From: a virus
Virus record (IMG/VR): IMGVR_UViG_3300009481_003825
Span: 1-25,406 of that record
Direction: 5' to 3' (one strand)
DNA: 25,406 nucleotides
Part shown: piece after piece, positions 15,474 to 23,231 of the stretch
Position numbering within the stretch: the first letter of the stretch is position 1
Layout of the letters: the number at the start of each line of letters is the position of its first letter
Notes under the pieces: generated by a model
Database searches by the model: none
Seen by the model: the letters and a program-made list of their open reading frames with translations, nothing else
Told to the model about the DNA's origin: nothing
Translations under genes and position numbers: made by a program

Positions 15474-16606
15474 TGAAAGTTTTATACATAGGCCACTACA
15501 GGGAGTTTGGCGGTTGGTCTGACGCAGCCATCGGCCACATGCTTGCTATGGACACAGTTGGTATTGATGTGGTCGCAAGAAATATACCTTTAACCCAATC
15601 CCCCAGAGAGGATATTCCCAAGAAAATAGAACAGTTTGAAGGCAAGAGTCTTGAGGACTGTGATGTCTGTATTCAGCACGTTCTCCCTCATCACTTAATT
15701 GGAACTTCCGGCTTCAAGAAAAACATAGCCCTCCTTGAAAGCGAAAGCCTAAGCATCAAAGATAATGCTTGGTTCAACTACTTGCAGCAAATGGACGAAG
15801 TGTGGGTTCCGAACAGCGACCTTAAAAATATACTCACAAAGGACGGATTGTTTGAAGACAGTGAACGTATCAAGACCGTTCCGCACACCTGTGACCTAGG
15901 AAAATACAAGGCCCCCACTAAGCCGGTCTCCATAGAGGGTCTGGACGACAAGTTCAAGTTCTATTATATAGGAGATATGAACGACAGGAAAAACTTACGC
16001 TCACTCGTTAGGTGTTTTCACAGCGAATTTGACAGGTCTGAGCCAGTAGGACTAGTTCTAAAGCTTTGGAAATTCGGCCACTCACCACAACAAGTGCGTG
16101 AGCTAGCTGTCAACATGTGTAATCAAGTTAAGCAAGAATTAAGAATGTATAAGTCGATTGAGTCCTACCACACAGAATCTATTATATCAGAGCAGATTCC
16201 AGAGGAGGGGATTAGGGCGTTGCACCAGTATGGCGACTGCTTTGTTTGCCCATCTCATGGAGAGGCTTGGTCTATACCATCTTTTGACGCGATGTGCTAC
16301 GGTAAAACCCCAATATGTAGCAACTTTGGAGGCCCTAAAGAGTTCATAGGAACAGATCCAGACATAAATAAAGGGACTCTTGTTGAAGGGTTCTTTGATG
16401 TATGCGACTGCACCGACTCACCATTCCCCACATTGTTTACTGGGAGGGAGCAATGGTTTGACCCTAGCGAGGGAGGGATTAAAAGTGCTATGCGTTACTA
16501 TTACGAACAAAGAGACAAGATAGATAGGCAGGTAGGCATTGAAAGTGCGGAAAGGTTTTCTTACGAATCCGTAGGAAACTTAATGAAAGATTACCTTGGA
16601 GGTTAA
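15473..16606 (+). CDS. GT4-like glycosyltransferase
   Basis: GT-B glycosyltransferase, 377 aa. It starts KVLYIGHYREFGGWSDAAIG, a donor-type Gly-rich turn near the N-terminus. DEVWVPNSDLKNIL and VPHTCDLGKY mark the inter-domain region. KFYYIGDMNDRKNLRSLVRCF opens the second domain, and SHGEAWSIPSFDAMCYGKTPI is the nucleotide-sugar site. There the second Glu of E-x7-E is Asp (E264, D272), a conservative change. The stop of the preceding gene overlaps its start (TAATG), with AGGAG at 15461-15465. Working with the neighbouring GT it could build one oligosaccharide; the linkage is not predictable. Confidence 0.83.
   Translation: MKVLYIGHYREFGGWSDAAIGHMLAMDTVGIDVVARNIPLTQSPREDIPKKIEQFEGKSLEDCDVCIQHVLPHHLIGTSGFKKNIALLESESLSIKDNAWFNYLQQMDEVWVPNSDLKNILTKDGLFEDSERIKTVPHTCDLGKYKAPTKPVSIEGLDDKFKFYYIGDMNDRKNLRSLVRCFHSEFDRSEPVGLVLKLWKFGHSPQQVRELAVNMCNQVKQELRMYKSIESYHTESIISEQIPEEGIRALHQYGDCFVCPSHGEAWSIPSFDAMCYGKTPICSNFGGPKEFIGTDPDINKGTLVEGFFDVCDCTDSPFPTLFTGREQWFDPSEGGIKSAMRYYYEQRDKIDRQVGIESAERFSYESVGNLMKDYLGG
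16598..16603 (+). promoter_or_regulatory. Ribosome binding site fixing the ALDH start
   Basis: GGAGGT 4 nt before ATG 16608. A TTG at 16596 is in frame but lies before this site, so ATG 16608 is chosen. The site overlaps the last codons of the upstream glycosyltransferase, whose stop is at 16604-16606. Confidence 0.75.
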
Positions 16607-16607
16607 T

Positions 16608-18164
16608 ATGTATTTTACAAACTACGTTGGGAAAAATTTAATCGACGGAACTTGGTGGAACTCAGGCGGCGATGTCAAGAACACTAACCCCTGCGATGGT
16701 TCGCAAATAGGAGCCTTCCCGCAAACTCCATCACAGCAAATTAATGAAGCGTGTGAGGCAGCTAGAAATGCATCTGATGACTGGAGAGATCTCAGCAGGG
16801 TTAATAGAGCTGAATACTTATTCAGGGTTGCTAAGATCTTAGAAAGAGATCTAGATCAGTTTGCTACAGCTATCTCCCTAGAAACAGGCAAGAGTTATAA
16901 CGAGTCAATCGCAGAGGTTAACGAAGCCCTACACATGGCTCAGTATGCGTTTGGTACCGGCAGGATGCCTCATGGAGAAGCGTTGTCTTCTGAGATAGCA
17001 GAGAAGGACGCTTACATGCTACGGAAGCCGAAGGGTGTTGTAGCCATTATAAGCCCTTGGAATTTTCCTCTAGCTATTGGTGCATTCTGGTGTGCTGCCC
17101 CAGCTCTAGTAGAGGGAAATACAGTTGTAATCAAACCCAGTGAAGACGCTCCGCTTAGTACGGAGCTGGCTGTTAAGGCTTACGTAGAGGCTGGAATACC
17201 ACCGGGAGTTCTAAACCTCATCCATGGTGACGGTGAAGTAGGTGATGAGTTAGCGAAACATCCAGAGGTAGACCATATTTGCTTTACTGGCAGTGCCGAG
17301 GTTGGACAGCATATACGCAGAGTCTGTGCTGATAGCTGGAATAAGACATGCTCTTGCGAGCTTGGCAGCAAATCGGCTGTAATAGTTTTTGATGATGCCA
17401 ATTTCGACCTAGCAGTATCTGCCAGTATAGCAAGTGCATTTAAGCTTTCAGGGCAACGATGCGTGTCTGCTGGGAGGCTTATAGTACAGAGAGGAATTTA
17501 TGATCAATTTTGTGAAAGCTTTACTAAGTATGCAGGTCAGGTAGTTGCGGGTCAACCGTTTGATGAGCAAGCTACTGAAGAAAAAGATAGCTCTAACTTC
17601 TTCGCCTTTGGTGAGGGTAAATCTTCATTTGTAAGTCCTGTGGCAAACAGCTTAGCTTACATGGGGCCTCTAATTAATGAGCAGCAGCTTGAGAGAGTTA
17701 AGAGGTTCAATCAACTTGTAATCGAGGATGATATGGCAGAAGTGCTTGTTGAGCCTACCTATAAAGTTCCGGGAAACTATGCGTCACCAATGGTATATAA
17801 GACGGAATGGAGAGATGCTCCCTACCTAAAGCAGGAAGTTTTTGGACCACATGTTGCCATTATCCCCTTTGATACTGTTAATGATGCTGTCCACATTTAC
17901 AATGACACTGATTATGGATTGGCTGTTGGAGTAATTACAGAAGACTTTAAGAAAGCGAGGATCTGCCGTGATAACTGTGACTATGGTATGTGTTATTGGA
18001 ACGGTGGTAGTATTGCTGCTGAGTCGCACCTTGGATTTGGTGGAGTCAAGAAATCAGGAAATGGTTTCCCATCAGCGGCGAGAACCGTAAGAGCAGTTAC
18101 ACACGAGGTGGCTTGGACTGTTAATCACGACGAAAAACTTAGCTTTCCGCAGGGGATGGAGTAA
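16608..18164 (+). CDS. NAD(P)-dependent aldehyde dehydrogenase (ALDH superfamily)
   Basis: Oxidises an aldehyde to a carboxylate with NAD(P)+. The 518-aa product is full length and catalytically intact: SPWNFPLA, KPSEDAPLS, HICFTGSAEVGQ (nucleotide-binding region), CELGSKSA with E251 as general base, SGQRCVSAG with nucleophile C285, and EVFGP near the C-terminus. A roughly 25-residue stretch between about 305 and 345 (DEQATEEKDSSNFFAFGEGK) looks like a lineage-specific insertion. It is followed by the 54-aa membrane gene (TAATG overlap) and then by a saccharopine/lysine-dehydrogenase-like gene. That suggests, as inference, alpha-aminoadipate semialdehyde as substrate (an ALDH7-like role). Other aldehydes, including sugar-derived ones, cannot be excluded. 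Confidence 0.92.
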   Translation: MYFTNYVGKNLIDGTWWNSGGDVKNTNPCDGSQIGAFPQTPSQQINEACEAARNASDDWRDLSRVNRAEYLFRVAKILERDLDQFATAISLETGKSYNESIAEVNEALHMAQYAFGTGRMPHGEALSSEIAEKDAYMLRKPKGVVAIISPWNFPLAIGAFWCAAPALVEGNTVVIKPSEDAPLSTELAVKAYVEAGIPPGVLNLIHGDGEVGDELAKHPEVDHICFTGSAEVGQHIRRVCADSWNKTCSCELGSKSAVIVFDDANFDLAVSASIASAFKLSGQRCVSAGRLIVQRGIYDQFCESFTKYAGQVVAGQPFDEQATEEKDSSNFFAFGEGKSSFVSPVANSLAYMGPLINEQQLERVKRFNQLVIEDDMAEVLVEPTYKVPGNYASPMVYKTEWRDAPYLKQEVFGPHVAIIPFDTVNDAVHIYNDTDYGLAVGVITEDFKKARICRDNCDYGMCYWNGGSIAAESHLGFGGVKKSGNGFPSAARTVRAVTHEVAWTVNHDEKLSFPQGME

Positions 18165-18328
18165 TGGGTGTCTGGGCTTTAGTGATAGCCTTTTTATTAT
18201 ACCTAGTGGTATCAATAGATTTATGGTATAAAAAGAACTACGCCTTAGCTGTAGTGTTCCTGTGCTACGCTGTAGCAAATTTAGCATACATATGGGTAGG
18301 CGATTATCTCAAAGGAGGAAGCTCATGA
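18164..18328 (+). CDS. 54-aa membrane protein with two predicted helices
   Basis: A small gene in the gap between ALDH and dehydrogenase. ATG 18164 lies in the ALDH stop (TAATG) and its TGA (18326-18328) overlaps the ATG of the next gene (ATGA), so both ends are coupled; a GGAG-like site (18158-18161) precedes it. Residues 3-18 (VWALVIAFLLYLVVSI) and about 26-45 (NYALAVVFLCYAVANLAYIW) are hydrophobic, separated by a short charged loop (DLWYKK); it ends in GGSS. The hairpin topology resembles small holins and small membrane regulators, but no specific family is recognised. Exact stop/start coupling on both sides argues that it is a real gene. Confidence 0.72.
   Translation: MGVWALVIAFLLYLVVSIDLWYKKNYALAVVFLCYAVANLAYIWVGDYLKGGSS
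18313..18318 (+). promoter_or_regulatory. Strong ribosome binding site for the dehydrogenase
   Basis: AGGAGG 6 nt before ATG 18325, inside the last codons of the 54-aa membrane gene. It decides the start at 18325; an upstream in-frame start at 18262 would overlap most of the membrane gene and has no such site. Confidence 0.8.
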
Positions 18329-19344
18329 AGGCTGTAGTGATGGGAGCTGGACGTATGGGGCAAGCCATAGCTTGGTCTATGGATAAATTTGGGTATGAAA
18401 TATTTTTGGTTGATAACAATTCCAAAAACTTGTTTGATACTGAGTATGACTTTTCTAAGGTTTCTTTGATACACGCATCCTCTGAGGACTACTTCAACGA
18501 TAATGCTGACATTGTGATTTCCGCAATGCCCTACCATCAGAATTTCCACATAGCTAAAAAGTGTATTGAATCAAACGTCCCCTACTGTGATCTTGGCGGT
18601 AGCGTGCCTGTAAGCCGTCAGATCAACGAACTTGCTCGTCAAAAAGGGGCGACTGTAATAACAGACCTAGGTTTAGCTCCGGGATGGGTTAATATCATTG
18701 CTGAGGATGGAGCTGTGCAATCATCCCCAGAGTCAATTAAGATGATGGTTGGAGGGCTTCCCAAAAACCCCAACAACTACCTGAAATATAATTGCACTTG
18801 GTCATATGACGGGCTGATTAACGAATATAAAGACTCCTGTGAGGTTCTTGTAAATGGATTCCAGACAATTGTACAGGGAATGGAGGGTCTGGAACTTGTT
18901 GAGACTTCCCTAGGTGTGTTGGAAGCTTTCTATACCAGCGGAGGTGCTGCTCACAGTGTTTCATCTATGCAGGATAGGGGGGTTAAGAACTGCTACTATA
19001 AAACTCTAAGGTATCAAGGTCATAGAGACGCCATGAGATTTCTTATGTATGAATGCGGTCTTGATGGCGAAGACTTGAAGCAAGCTATAATTAAAGCATG
19101 CCCTCCGGCTGAAGATATTGTTGTTGTCCGTGTAGACGTAGACGGTACAGTTAGTGAAAAAATAGTCGAGAGTTGTGATAAGTTTAGTGCAATGCAAAAG
19201 GCTACGGCGTTTCCGATATCATCTGTCGCAGATCTGATTGGACACAGAATAATTGAAGGACCATCGTCTTACAAGGATGTACCATACCAAACATTTGAAT
19301 CGAACCTTAACCAACTTTTTAACGAGGTAAAAGATGCCGAATAG
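18325..19344 (+). CDS. Saccharopine dehydrogenase / lysine 6-dehydrogenase-like oxidoreductase
   Basis: NAD(P)-dependent amino-acid dehydrogenase, 339 aa. Residues 7-13 (GAGRMGQ) form the Rossmann Gly motif, preceded by KAVVM. The family hallmarks continue: ADIVISAMPYHQNFHIAKKC, VPYCDLGGSVPVSRQINELA and ITDLGLAPGWVNIIAEDGA, the last being the conserved catalytic-domain block shared by saccharopine dehydrogenase, lysine 6-dehydrogenase and carboxynorspermidine dehydrogenase. The C-terminal domain includes a GGAAHSVSSMQ turn. The usual product of the first two enzymes, alpha-aminoadipate semialdehyde, is a substrate for an ALDH, which is encoded two genes upstream. Start chosen by AGGAGG at 18313-18318; it overlaps the next gene by 11 nt. 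Substrate assignment within the superfamily is not possible by eye. Confidence 0.88.
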   Translation: MKAVVMGAGRMGQAIAWSMDKFGYEIFLVDNNSKNLFDTEYDFSKVSLIHASSEDYFNDNADIVISAMPYHQNFHIAKKCIESNVPYCDLGGSVPVSRQINELARQKGATVITDLGLAPGWVNIIAEDGAVQSSPESIKMMVGGLPKNPNNYLKYNCTWSYDGLINEYKDSCEVLVNGFQTIVQGMEGLELVETSLGVLEAFYTSGGAAHSVSSMQDRGVKNCYYKTLRYQGHRDAMRFLMYECGLDGEDLKQAIIKACPPAEDIVVVRVDVDGTVSEKIVESCDKFSAMQKATAFPISSVADLIGHRIIEGPSSYKDVPYQTFESNLNQLFNEVKDAE

Positions 19345-20317
19345 CACAATCAACATTATAAAAGAAGCTGTTTCCGGCAAGAGAAAGAAGTATAACATAC
19401 TAACCTTTCCTACGCATGAGCGGTATGAAACCCAGCTAGCGAAAACTGGGCACGATTTCTACGCATTTAGCGCGGAAGGTCAGAAGAAGTGGAACGAAGA
19501 CTTTGCTCCTAGACCTAGTAACTATTATGTCCTTCCAGAAAATGCTATCTACCAAGCAATTGAATACGATTTCATACTCTCGCAGAGCAAGTTCGGTCAA
19601 TTTCACCTAGCTCAAAGGCTAAACGAAATGCTTGATCTTCCGGTAGTGTCCCTAGAACATACCCTGCCAATCCCTCAATGGCCAGAAGGACAAGCTCAAC
19701 AGATGGCTTCAATGGTCGGGGACTACAATGTATTCATATCGGAGTTTTCAAGAGATGCTTGGGGTATGGGTGCTGATAATATTGATGTCATACATCACAG
19801 TGTGGACACAGAGACATTTAAACCTTATGAAGTAGAGAAAAGTGGCAACGTGCTGAGCGTTGCAAACGATTTTATAAACAGAGACTACTGCTTAAACTAC
19901 AGCGGCTGGAAGAGGATAACGGAGGGATTAGATGTTAGGGTTGTCGGTGATACTGAAGGTCTTTCAAAGCCAGCATCCTCTACAGAGGAATTGGCTACTG
20001 AGTACAATACAGCAAGCGTTTTTCTTAACACCTCTACCCTGAGTCCAATACCAACTTCTCTCCTAGAGGCCATGTCTTGTGGGTGTGCCGTTGTATCTAC
20101 GGCAACTTGCATGATACCGGAGGTTATAGAGAATGGCAAGAACGGATTCATTTCTAATGACGAGTCTGAGTTAAGAGCCTTCATAGAGGAGCTTCTAAAA
20201 AACCCAGACCTTGCTAAAAACGTTGGGAATGAGGCGCGAAAGACAGTCGTTGAAAGATTCTCGGAAAAGGTTTTTATAGATAACTGGAACAATAAATTTG
20301 ACGAGGTGATGAAGTGA
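19334..20317 (+). CDS. GT4-like glycosyltransferase
   Basis: GT-B glycosyltransferase, 327 aa. The N-half has FLTFPTHERYETQ-like content (ILTFPTHERYETQLAK) and VVSLEHTLPIPQW. VFISEFSRDAWG and VIHHSVDTETFKPY are the typical linker and donor-domain start of GT4 enzymes. TLSPIPTSLLEAMSCGCAVVST with IPEVIENGKNGF is the nucleotide-sugar site; of E-x7-E the second Glu is present (E245), while the first position is Ser237. Some GT4 enzymes lack it, so activity is plausible but not certain. It starts inside the upstream dehydrogenase (11 nt overlap, GAGGTAA site) and ends in GTGA coupling with the next gene. Confidence 0.85.
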   Translation: MPNSTINIIKEAVSGKRKKYNILTFPTHERYETQLAKTGHDFYAFSAEGQKKWNEDFAPRPSNYYVLPENAIYQAIEYDFILSQSKFGQFHLAQRLNEMLDLPVVSLEHTLPIPQWPEGQAQQMASMVGDYNVFISEFSRDAWGMGADNIDVIHHSVDTETFKPYEVEKSGNVLSVANDFINRDYCLNYSGWKRITEGLDVRVVGDTEGLSKPASSTEELATEYNTASVFLNTSTLSPIPTSLLEAMSCGCAVVSTATCMIPEVIENGKNGFISNDESELRAFIEELLKNPDLAKNVGNEARKTVVERFSEKVFIDNWNNKFDEVMK

Positions 20318-20745
20318 AAATACATGTAGTAAGCGGAAGCGAGGGTCATATAGAGGGATACGAGAGAGTGGAAGTCTCCGAGAATGGAGATGCGAATCTT
20401 TCTGCGTACTCTGATAATGAATGTTCCTTTATATTAGCCACAGACGCTTTAGATTCTATGGGATATGACCAAGCCAAGATATTTATTATGACCGCTAGGC
20501 AAAAGCTTAGGCTTGGTGGCACCGTAATAGTGGGCGGGACAGACATGAGGCTGTTTGCAAGGTCTATTGTTGCAGATCAAATCAACGTAGGAGAAGCAAA
20601 CCAAGTATTGTTTACAAAGAGGTCTATGTTAGACACAAACACAGTATCGTCCATAACTAAAGATATAGGCCTTAAAGTAATAACAACAAGGATAGCAGGT
20701 ATTCACTATGAAGTCGAAGCAAAAAGAGAAACGCCTTCAAACTAG
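20314..20745 (+). CDS. Methyltransferase-like protein lacking the SAM-binding half
   Basis: A 143-aa protein with a GTG start (GTGA overlap with the preceding stop; GAGGTGA site upstream). The stretch from about residue 42 (LATDALDSMGYDQAKIFI) to GGTVIVGGTDMRLFARS matches the second half of class I SAM methyltransferases, where a DxLdy-like motif and the xLrxGGtvvigg strand follow the cofactor half. The N-terminal GxGxG cofactor segment is absent, so catalysis as a methyltransferase is doubtful; it may be a degenerate or regulatory remnant, or a partner subunit. It overlaps the next gene by 38 nt. Confidence 0.6.
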   Translation: MKIHVVSGSEGHIEGYERVEVSENGDANLSAYSDNECSFILATDALDSMGYDQAKIFIMTARQKLRLGGTVIVGGTDMRLFARSIVADQINVGEANQVLFTKRSMLDTNTVSSITKDIGLKVITTRIAGIHYEVEAKRETPSN

Positions 20746-21472
20746 CTGTAAAGGGTGTGCTTTCGCAATATACGAAGGCGACACACAGACCGGGTGCAAG
20801 TTTGGCAGGACTGAAAAGTTCCTTGAGAGAGGGGAACTCTTCGAGGCATATGACGAGGAGAAGGAGTTCTTTGTCGTAAAGAGGTTGTGTAATCTCGCTA
20901 GGCCTACAGAATATAGCTCCGAAGACTCTGGAATGGCAGAGGTTAGGGACTCGATTAAGCCCTCAATATTTATTTCTGTAGAACTTGACGGTGCAACAGA
21001 AGGGGAGTTTAATAATTTCTTCAACACAATGAAGAACATAGACTACCCTACTGATAAACTGTCCATAATCTTGTCTCAGCCGTTTGAGGCTACCAAGGAG
21101 CAGAGAAAGCTGGGAACTAAACTTCTTTGCGATATTAAGAATTTGGGAATCAAGGCTCAAGTAGTGTTTAATATAGTAAGCAGCATGAGAGAGTATGATG
21201 CCTTTAAGAAATGCGAAAAGAATTTTAGCTACTATAGTTTCCTTTCGATTAAAAGCACTTTACACAACGGTATGTTGCCGTACATTGACAAGGTTCTAAA
21301 TGAAGACATGGACAAAGTGGTATTCTTCAGGCTTAATGAGATAGGCTTTATCTCATCATATGCCTTCCTTATGAACTATGGTAAGCATATTGGAGACTAC
21401 AAAGAATTCGAGAAAGAAATGGAAGAAGAAGCTGAAAAGCTTGACCTTTATAAGGAGAAAAGTTTTGGTTAA
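20708..21472 (+). CDS. Cys4 protein with possible glycosyltransferase-A-like domain
   Basis: 254 aa, not confidently recognised. The N-terminus has four cysteines, CKGC (C14, C17), C30 and C61, in a short domain with IYEGDTQTGC and DEEKEFFVVKRLC; this could bind Zn or an Fe-S cluster. From about residue 82, PSIFISVELDGATEGEFNNF, followed by MKNIDYPTDKLSIILSQP, reads like the first strands of a GT2/GT-A domain, but the usual DxD motif is not evident. The C-terminus is highly charged (EKEMEEEAEKLDLYKEKS). Context among glycosyltransferases supports a glycan role. Start at ATG 20708, within the previous gene; the SDR start at 21465 overlaps its end. Confidence 0.55.
   Translation: MKSKQKEKRLQTSCKGCAFAIYEGDTQTGCKFGRTEKFLERGELFEAYDEEKEFFVVKRLCNLARPTEYSSEDSGMAEVRDSIKPSIFISVELDGATEGEFNNFFNTMKNIDYPTDKLSIILSQPFEATKEQRKLGTKLLCDIKNLGIKAQVVFNIVSSMREYDAFKKCEKNFSYYSFLSIKSTLHNGMLPYIDKVLNEDMDKVVFFRLNEIGFISSYAFLMNYGKHIGDYKEFEKEMEEEAEKLDLYKEKSFG
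21452..21457 (+). promoter_or_regulatory. Ribosome binding site deciding a TTG start
   Basis: AAGGAG 7 nt before TTG 21465. The upstream in-frame ATG 21378 would give a 29-residue lysine-rich extension not expected in this family and 95 nt of overlap with the preceding gene. TTG 21465 places MVKKVLMTGGSGFIG at the N-terminus, as in typical family members. Confidence 0.7.
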
Positions 21473-22457
21473 AAAAGTACTGATGACTGGCGGTTCTGGC
21501 TTTATAGGACACCACCTTTGCGAACACATATTAAAAGAGACTGACTGGGAAATTGTGTGCATGGATAGGCTGGACTGCTCCGGCACTCTTCACAGATTAC
21601 ACGAAGTCTTAGAGTCACACAAACACTGGAAATCCCGAGTCAGTTTTGTCTTCCACGATCTCAAGGCTGAAATAAATTCATTTACAGCTTCTCAGATAGG
21701 GCGTGTTGACTATATCCTGCACCTAGCTGCTGGCTCACACGTAGATAGAAGTATCGAAGACCCAATGTCTTTTGTTATGGATAATGTAGTAGGAACCACT
21801 AACCTGCTAAATTATGCAAGATCACTGGACTCGCTGGAGCTGTTCATGAACTTTTCCACTGATGAGGTGTTTGGCCCAGCCCCTGAAGGGGTTAAGTATA
21901 AAGAATGGGATCGGTATGATTCGACTAATCCATATTCAGGATCAAAGGCTGGGGCGGAGGAGATGTGTTTAGCGTTTGCAAATACCTACAAACTTCCGTT
22001 AGTCATAACCCATTGCATGAATGTCTTCGGAGAACGGCAACATCCTGAAAAGTTCATCCCCATGTGTGTCAATAGGGCGTTAACCGGAGAAAAGGTTTAT
22101 ATCCATGCCAGCGCAGAGGGTCAACCCGGCAGAAGGCATTACATACATGCTAGAAATACCTCGGCGGCGGTACTATTTTTAATGCAAGGAAAATGGGAAC
22201 ACAGAGAGAAGTATAATATAGTAGGAGAAAAAGAAGTTGACAACTTGCAGATGGCTCAATTTATAGCAGGTGTTGTTGGTAAACCGCTGAATTATGAACT
22301 ATTAGACTTTCATAGCAGCCGACCCGGACATGACCTTAGATACGCTTTGGATGGTGGAAAAATGGAGTCCTTGGGATGGTCCCTTCCTATTAACTTTGAG
22401 GATAGTTTAGAGAAGACTATACGGTGGACACTAGAAAACAATAGGTGGCTAGGCTAG
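21465..22457 (+). CDS. NAD-dependent sugar-nucleotide 4,6-dehydratase/epimerase (RmlB-like extended SDR)
   Basis: Extended short-chain dehydrogenase acting on a nucleotide sugar, 330 aa. TGGSGFIGHH (8-17) is the NAD-binding GxxGxxG. It is followed by HLAAGSHVDRSIEDP, typical of RmlB-like dehydratases, and by STDEVFG with D133 and E134, the acid/base pair of dTDP-glucose 4,6-dehydratase. YSGSK gives catalytic Y157 and K161. RHYIHARNTS and DLRYALDGGKMESLGW match the C-terminal substrate domain. The product would be a 4-keto-6-deoxy sugar, but dTDP versus CDP/GDP/UDP specificity cannot be told. It lies in the glycan operon; the next gene starts 6 nt after its stop. Confidence 0.88.
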   Translation: MVKKVLMTGGSGFIGHHLCEHILKETDWEIVCMDRLDCSGTLHRLHEVLESHKHWKSRVSFVFHDLKAEINSFTASQIGRVDYILHLAAGSHVDRSIEDPMSFVMDNVVGTTNLLNYARSLDSLELFMNFSTDEVFGPAPEGVKYKEWDRYDSTNPYSGSKAGAEEMCLAFANTYKLPLVITHCMNVFGERQHPEKFIPMCVNRALTGEKVYIHASAEGQPGRRHYIHARNTSAAVLFLMQGKWEHREKYNIVGEKEVDNLQMAQFIAGVVGKPLNYELLDFHSSRPGHDLRYALDGGKMESLGWSLPINFEDSLEKTIRWTLENNRWLG

Positions 22458-22463
22458 ATTTCT

Positions 22464-23231
22464 ATGCGAAGAAAAAGCACTTTCATAACCTCTCCGAGCA
22501 TTCCTCAGAGAAGAATGGACGAGCTTGTTAGTGTGGTACTCCTTTCTGAAAAGTCTGGGTACCGCATGAAGTCATACGGGCCAACCCCTCTACTGAAGAT
22601 GGGTGGGCAGTGTTTGATAGACATGCAGATATCTGCAATCAAATCAGTATTTTCCAACTTCGAGGTGGTGGTTTGTTGTGGGTTCGACTCCGAGAAGGTT
22701 ATAAAGCACATAAGAAAGAACTACCCGGACACCAGAATTAGGGTGGTTGAAAATCAGATATATCAACACTCAAACTGTTGTGAGAGTCTGAGGCTTTGCC
22801 TTAATAATATCAACAACAGCAGAGTTCTGGTTTCCAAGGGGTCGCTCATGTTAGACCCAGAGATATTGTTGTCAATAGATCCTTCTCAAACACACGTAGT
22901 ATCAGCTTTGGAGGGGTCTAGAAACCTAGACGTTGGCTTTACCGCTGACACAAAAGGGGCAATACAAAATTTTTCGTATGGTATAAACAACGTTTGGTCA
23001 GAGATGCTTTATCTAAACTCCATGAAAGCCATAGAGACATTGAGGGAGATTGTATCTTTAATTGACTTTAAGAACAGGTTTCTTTTCGAGGCTTTGAATA
23101 GGTTTATACGGGGGGTTGAGATATCTGTTATTCCATACACTGAAAAACAACTTATAAATATCAACAACATAAAAACATACCACATGATACGGAGATACTA
23201 TGAAGGCACTAGTACAAAACTACACGACTAG
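22464..23231 (+). CDS. Nucleotidyltransferase-like protein (sugar-1-phosphate/MobA-like fold)
   Basis: 255 aa with the N-terminal signature of NTP-transferases: SVVLLSEKSGYRMKSYGPTPLLKMGGQ (a loop of the LAAGxGxRMxxxxPKPLxxxxG type, about residues 23-49), then IDMQISAIKSVF. The usual Lys after the loop Pro is Thr (PTPLL). The AG part of LAAGxG is SE, and the GD metal motif is replaced by KGSLMLDPEIL, so activity is uncertain. FTADTKGAIQNFSYGINNVW and the C-terminal half resemble sugar nucleotidyltransferase or phosphocholine cytidylyltransferase tails only in outline. In this context it may activate a sugar or modify a glycan. It overlaps the next gene by 32 nt. Confidence 0.65.
   Translation: MRRKSTFITSPSIPQRRMDELVSVVLLSEKSGYRMKSYGPTPLLKMGGQCLIDMQISAIKSVFSNFEVVVCCGFDSEKVIKHIRKNYPDTRIRVVENQIYQHSNCCESLRLCLNNINNSRVLVSKGSLMLDPEILLSIDPSQTHVVSALEGSRNLDVGFTADTKGAIQNFSYGINNVWSEMLYLNSMKAIETLREIVSLIDFKNRFLFEALNRFIRGVEISVIPYTEKQLININNIKTYHMIRRYYEGTSTKLHD

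Noticed and set aside
19897-20349. Minus-strand 150-aa open frame
   Set aside because: It shadows the GT4 gene on the other strand, which has a clear nucleotide-sugar site there; the composition is Ser/Leu-rich, as expected of antisense translation.
22675-22700. GGTTCGACTCC at 22681, resembling a tRNA T-arm
   Set aside because: The flanking bases do not pair as a 5-bp T stem and no D-arm precedes it. The stretch codes CGFDSEK in the nucleotidyltransferase-like gene.
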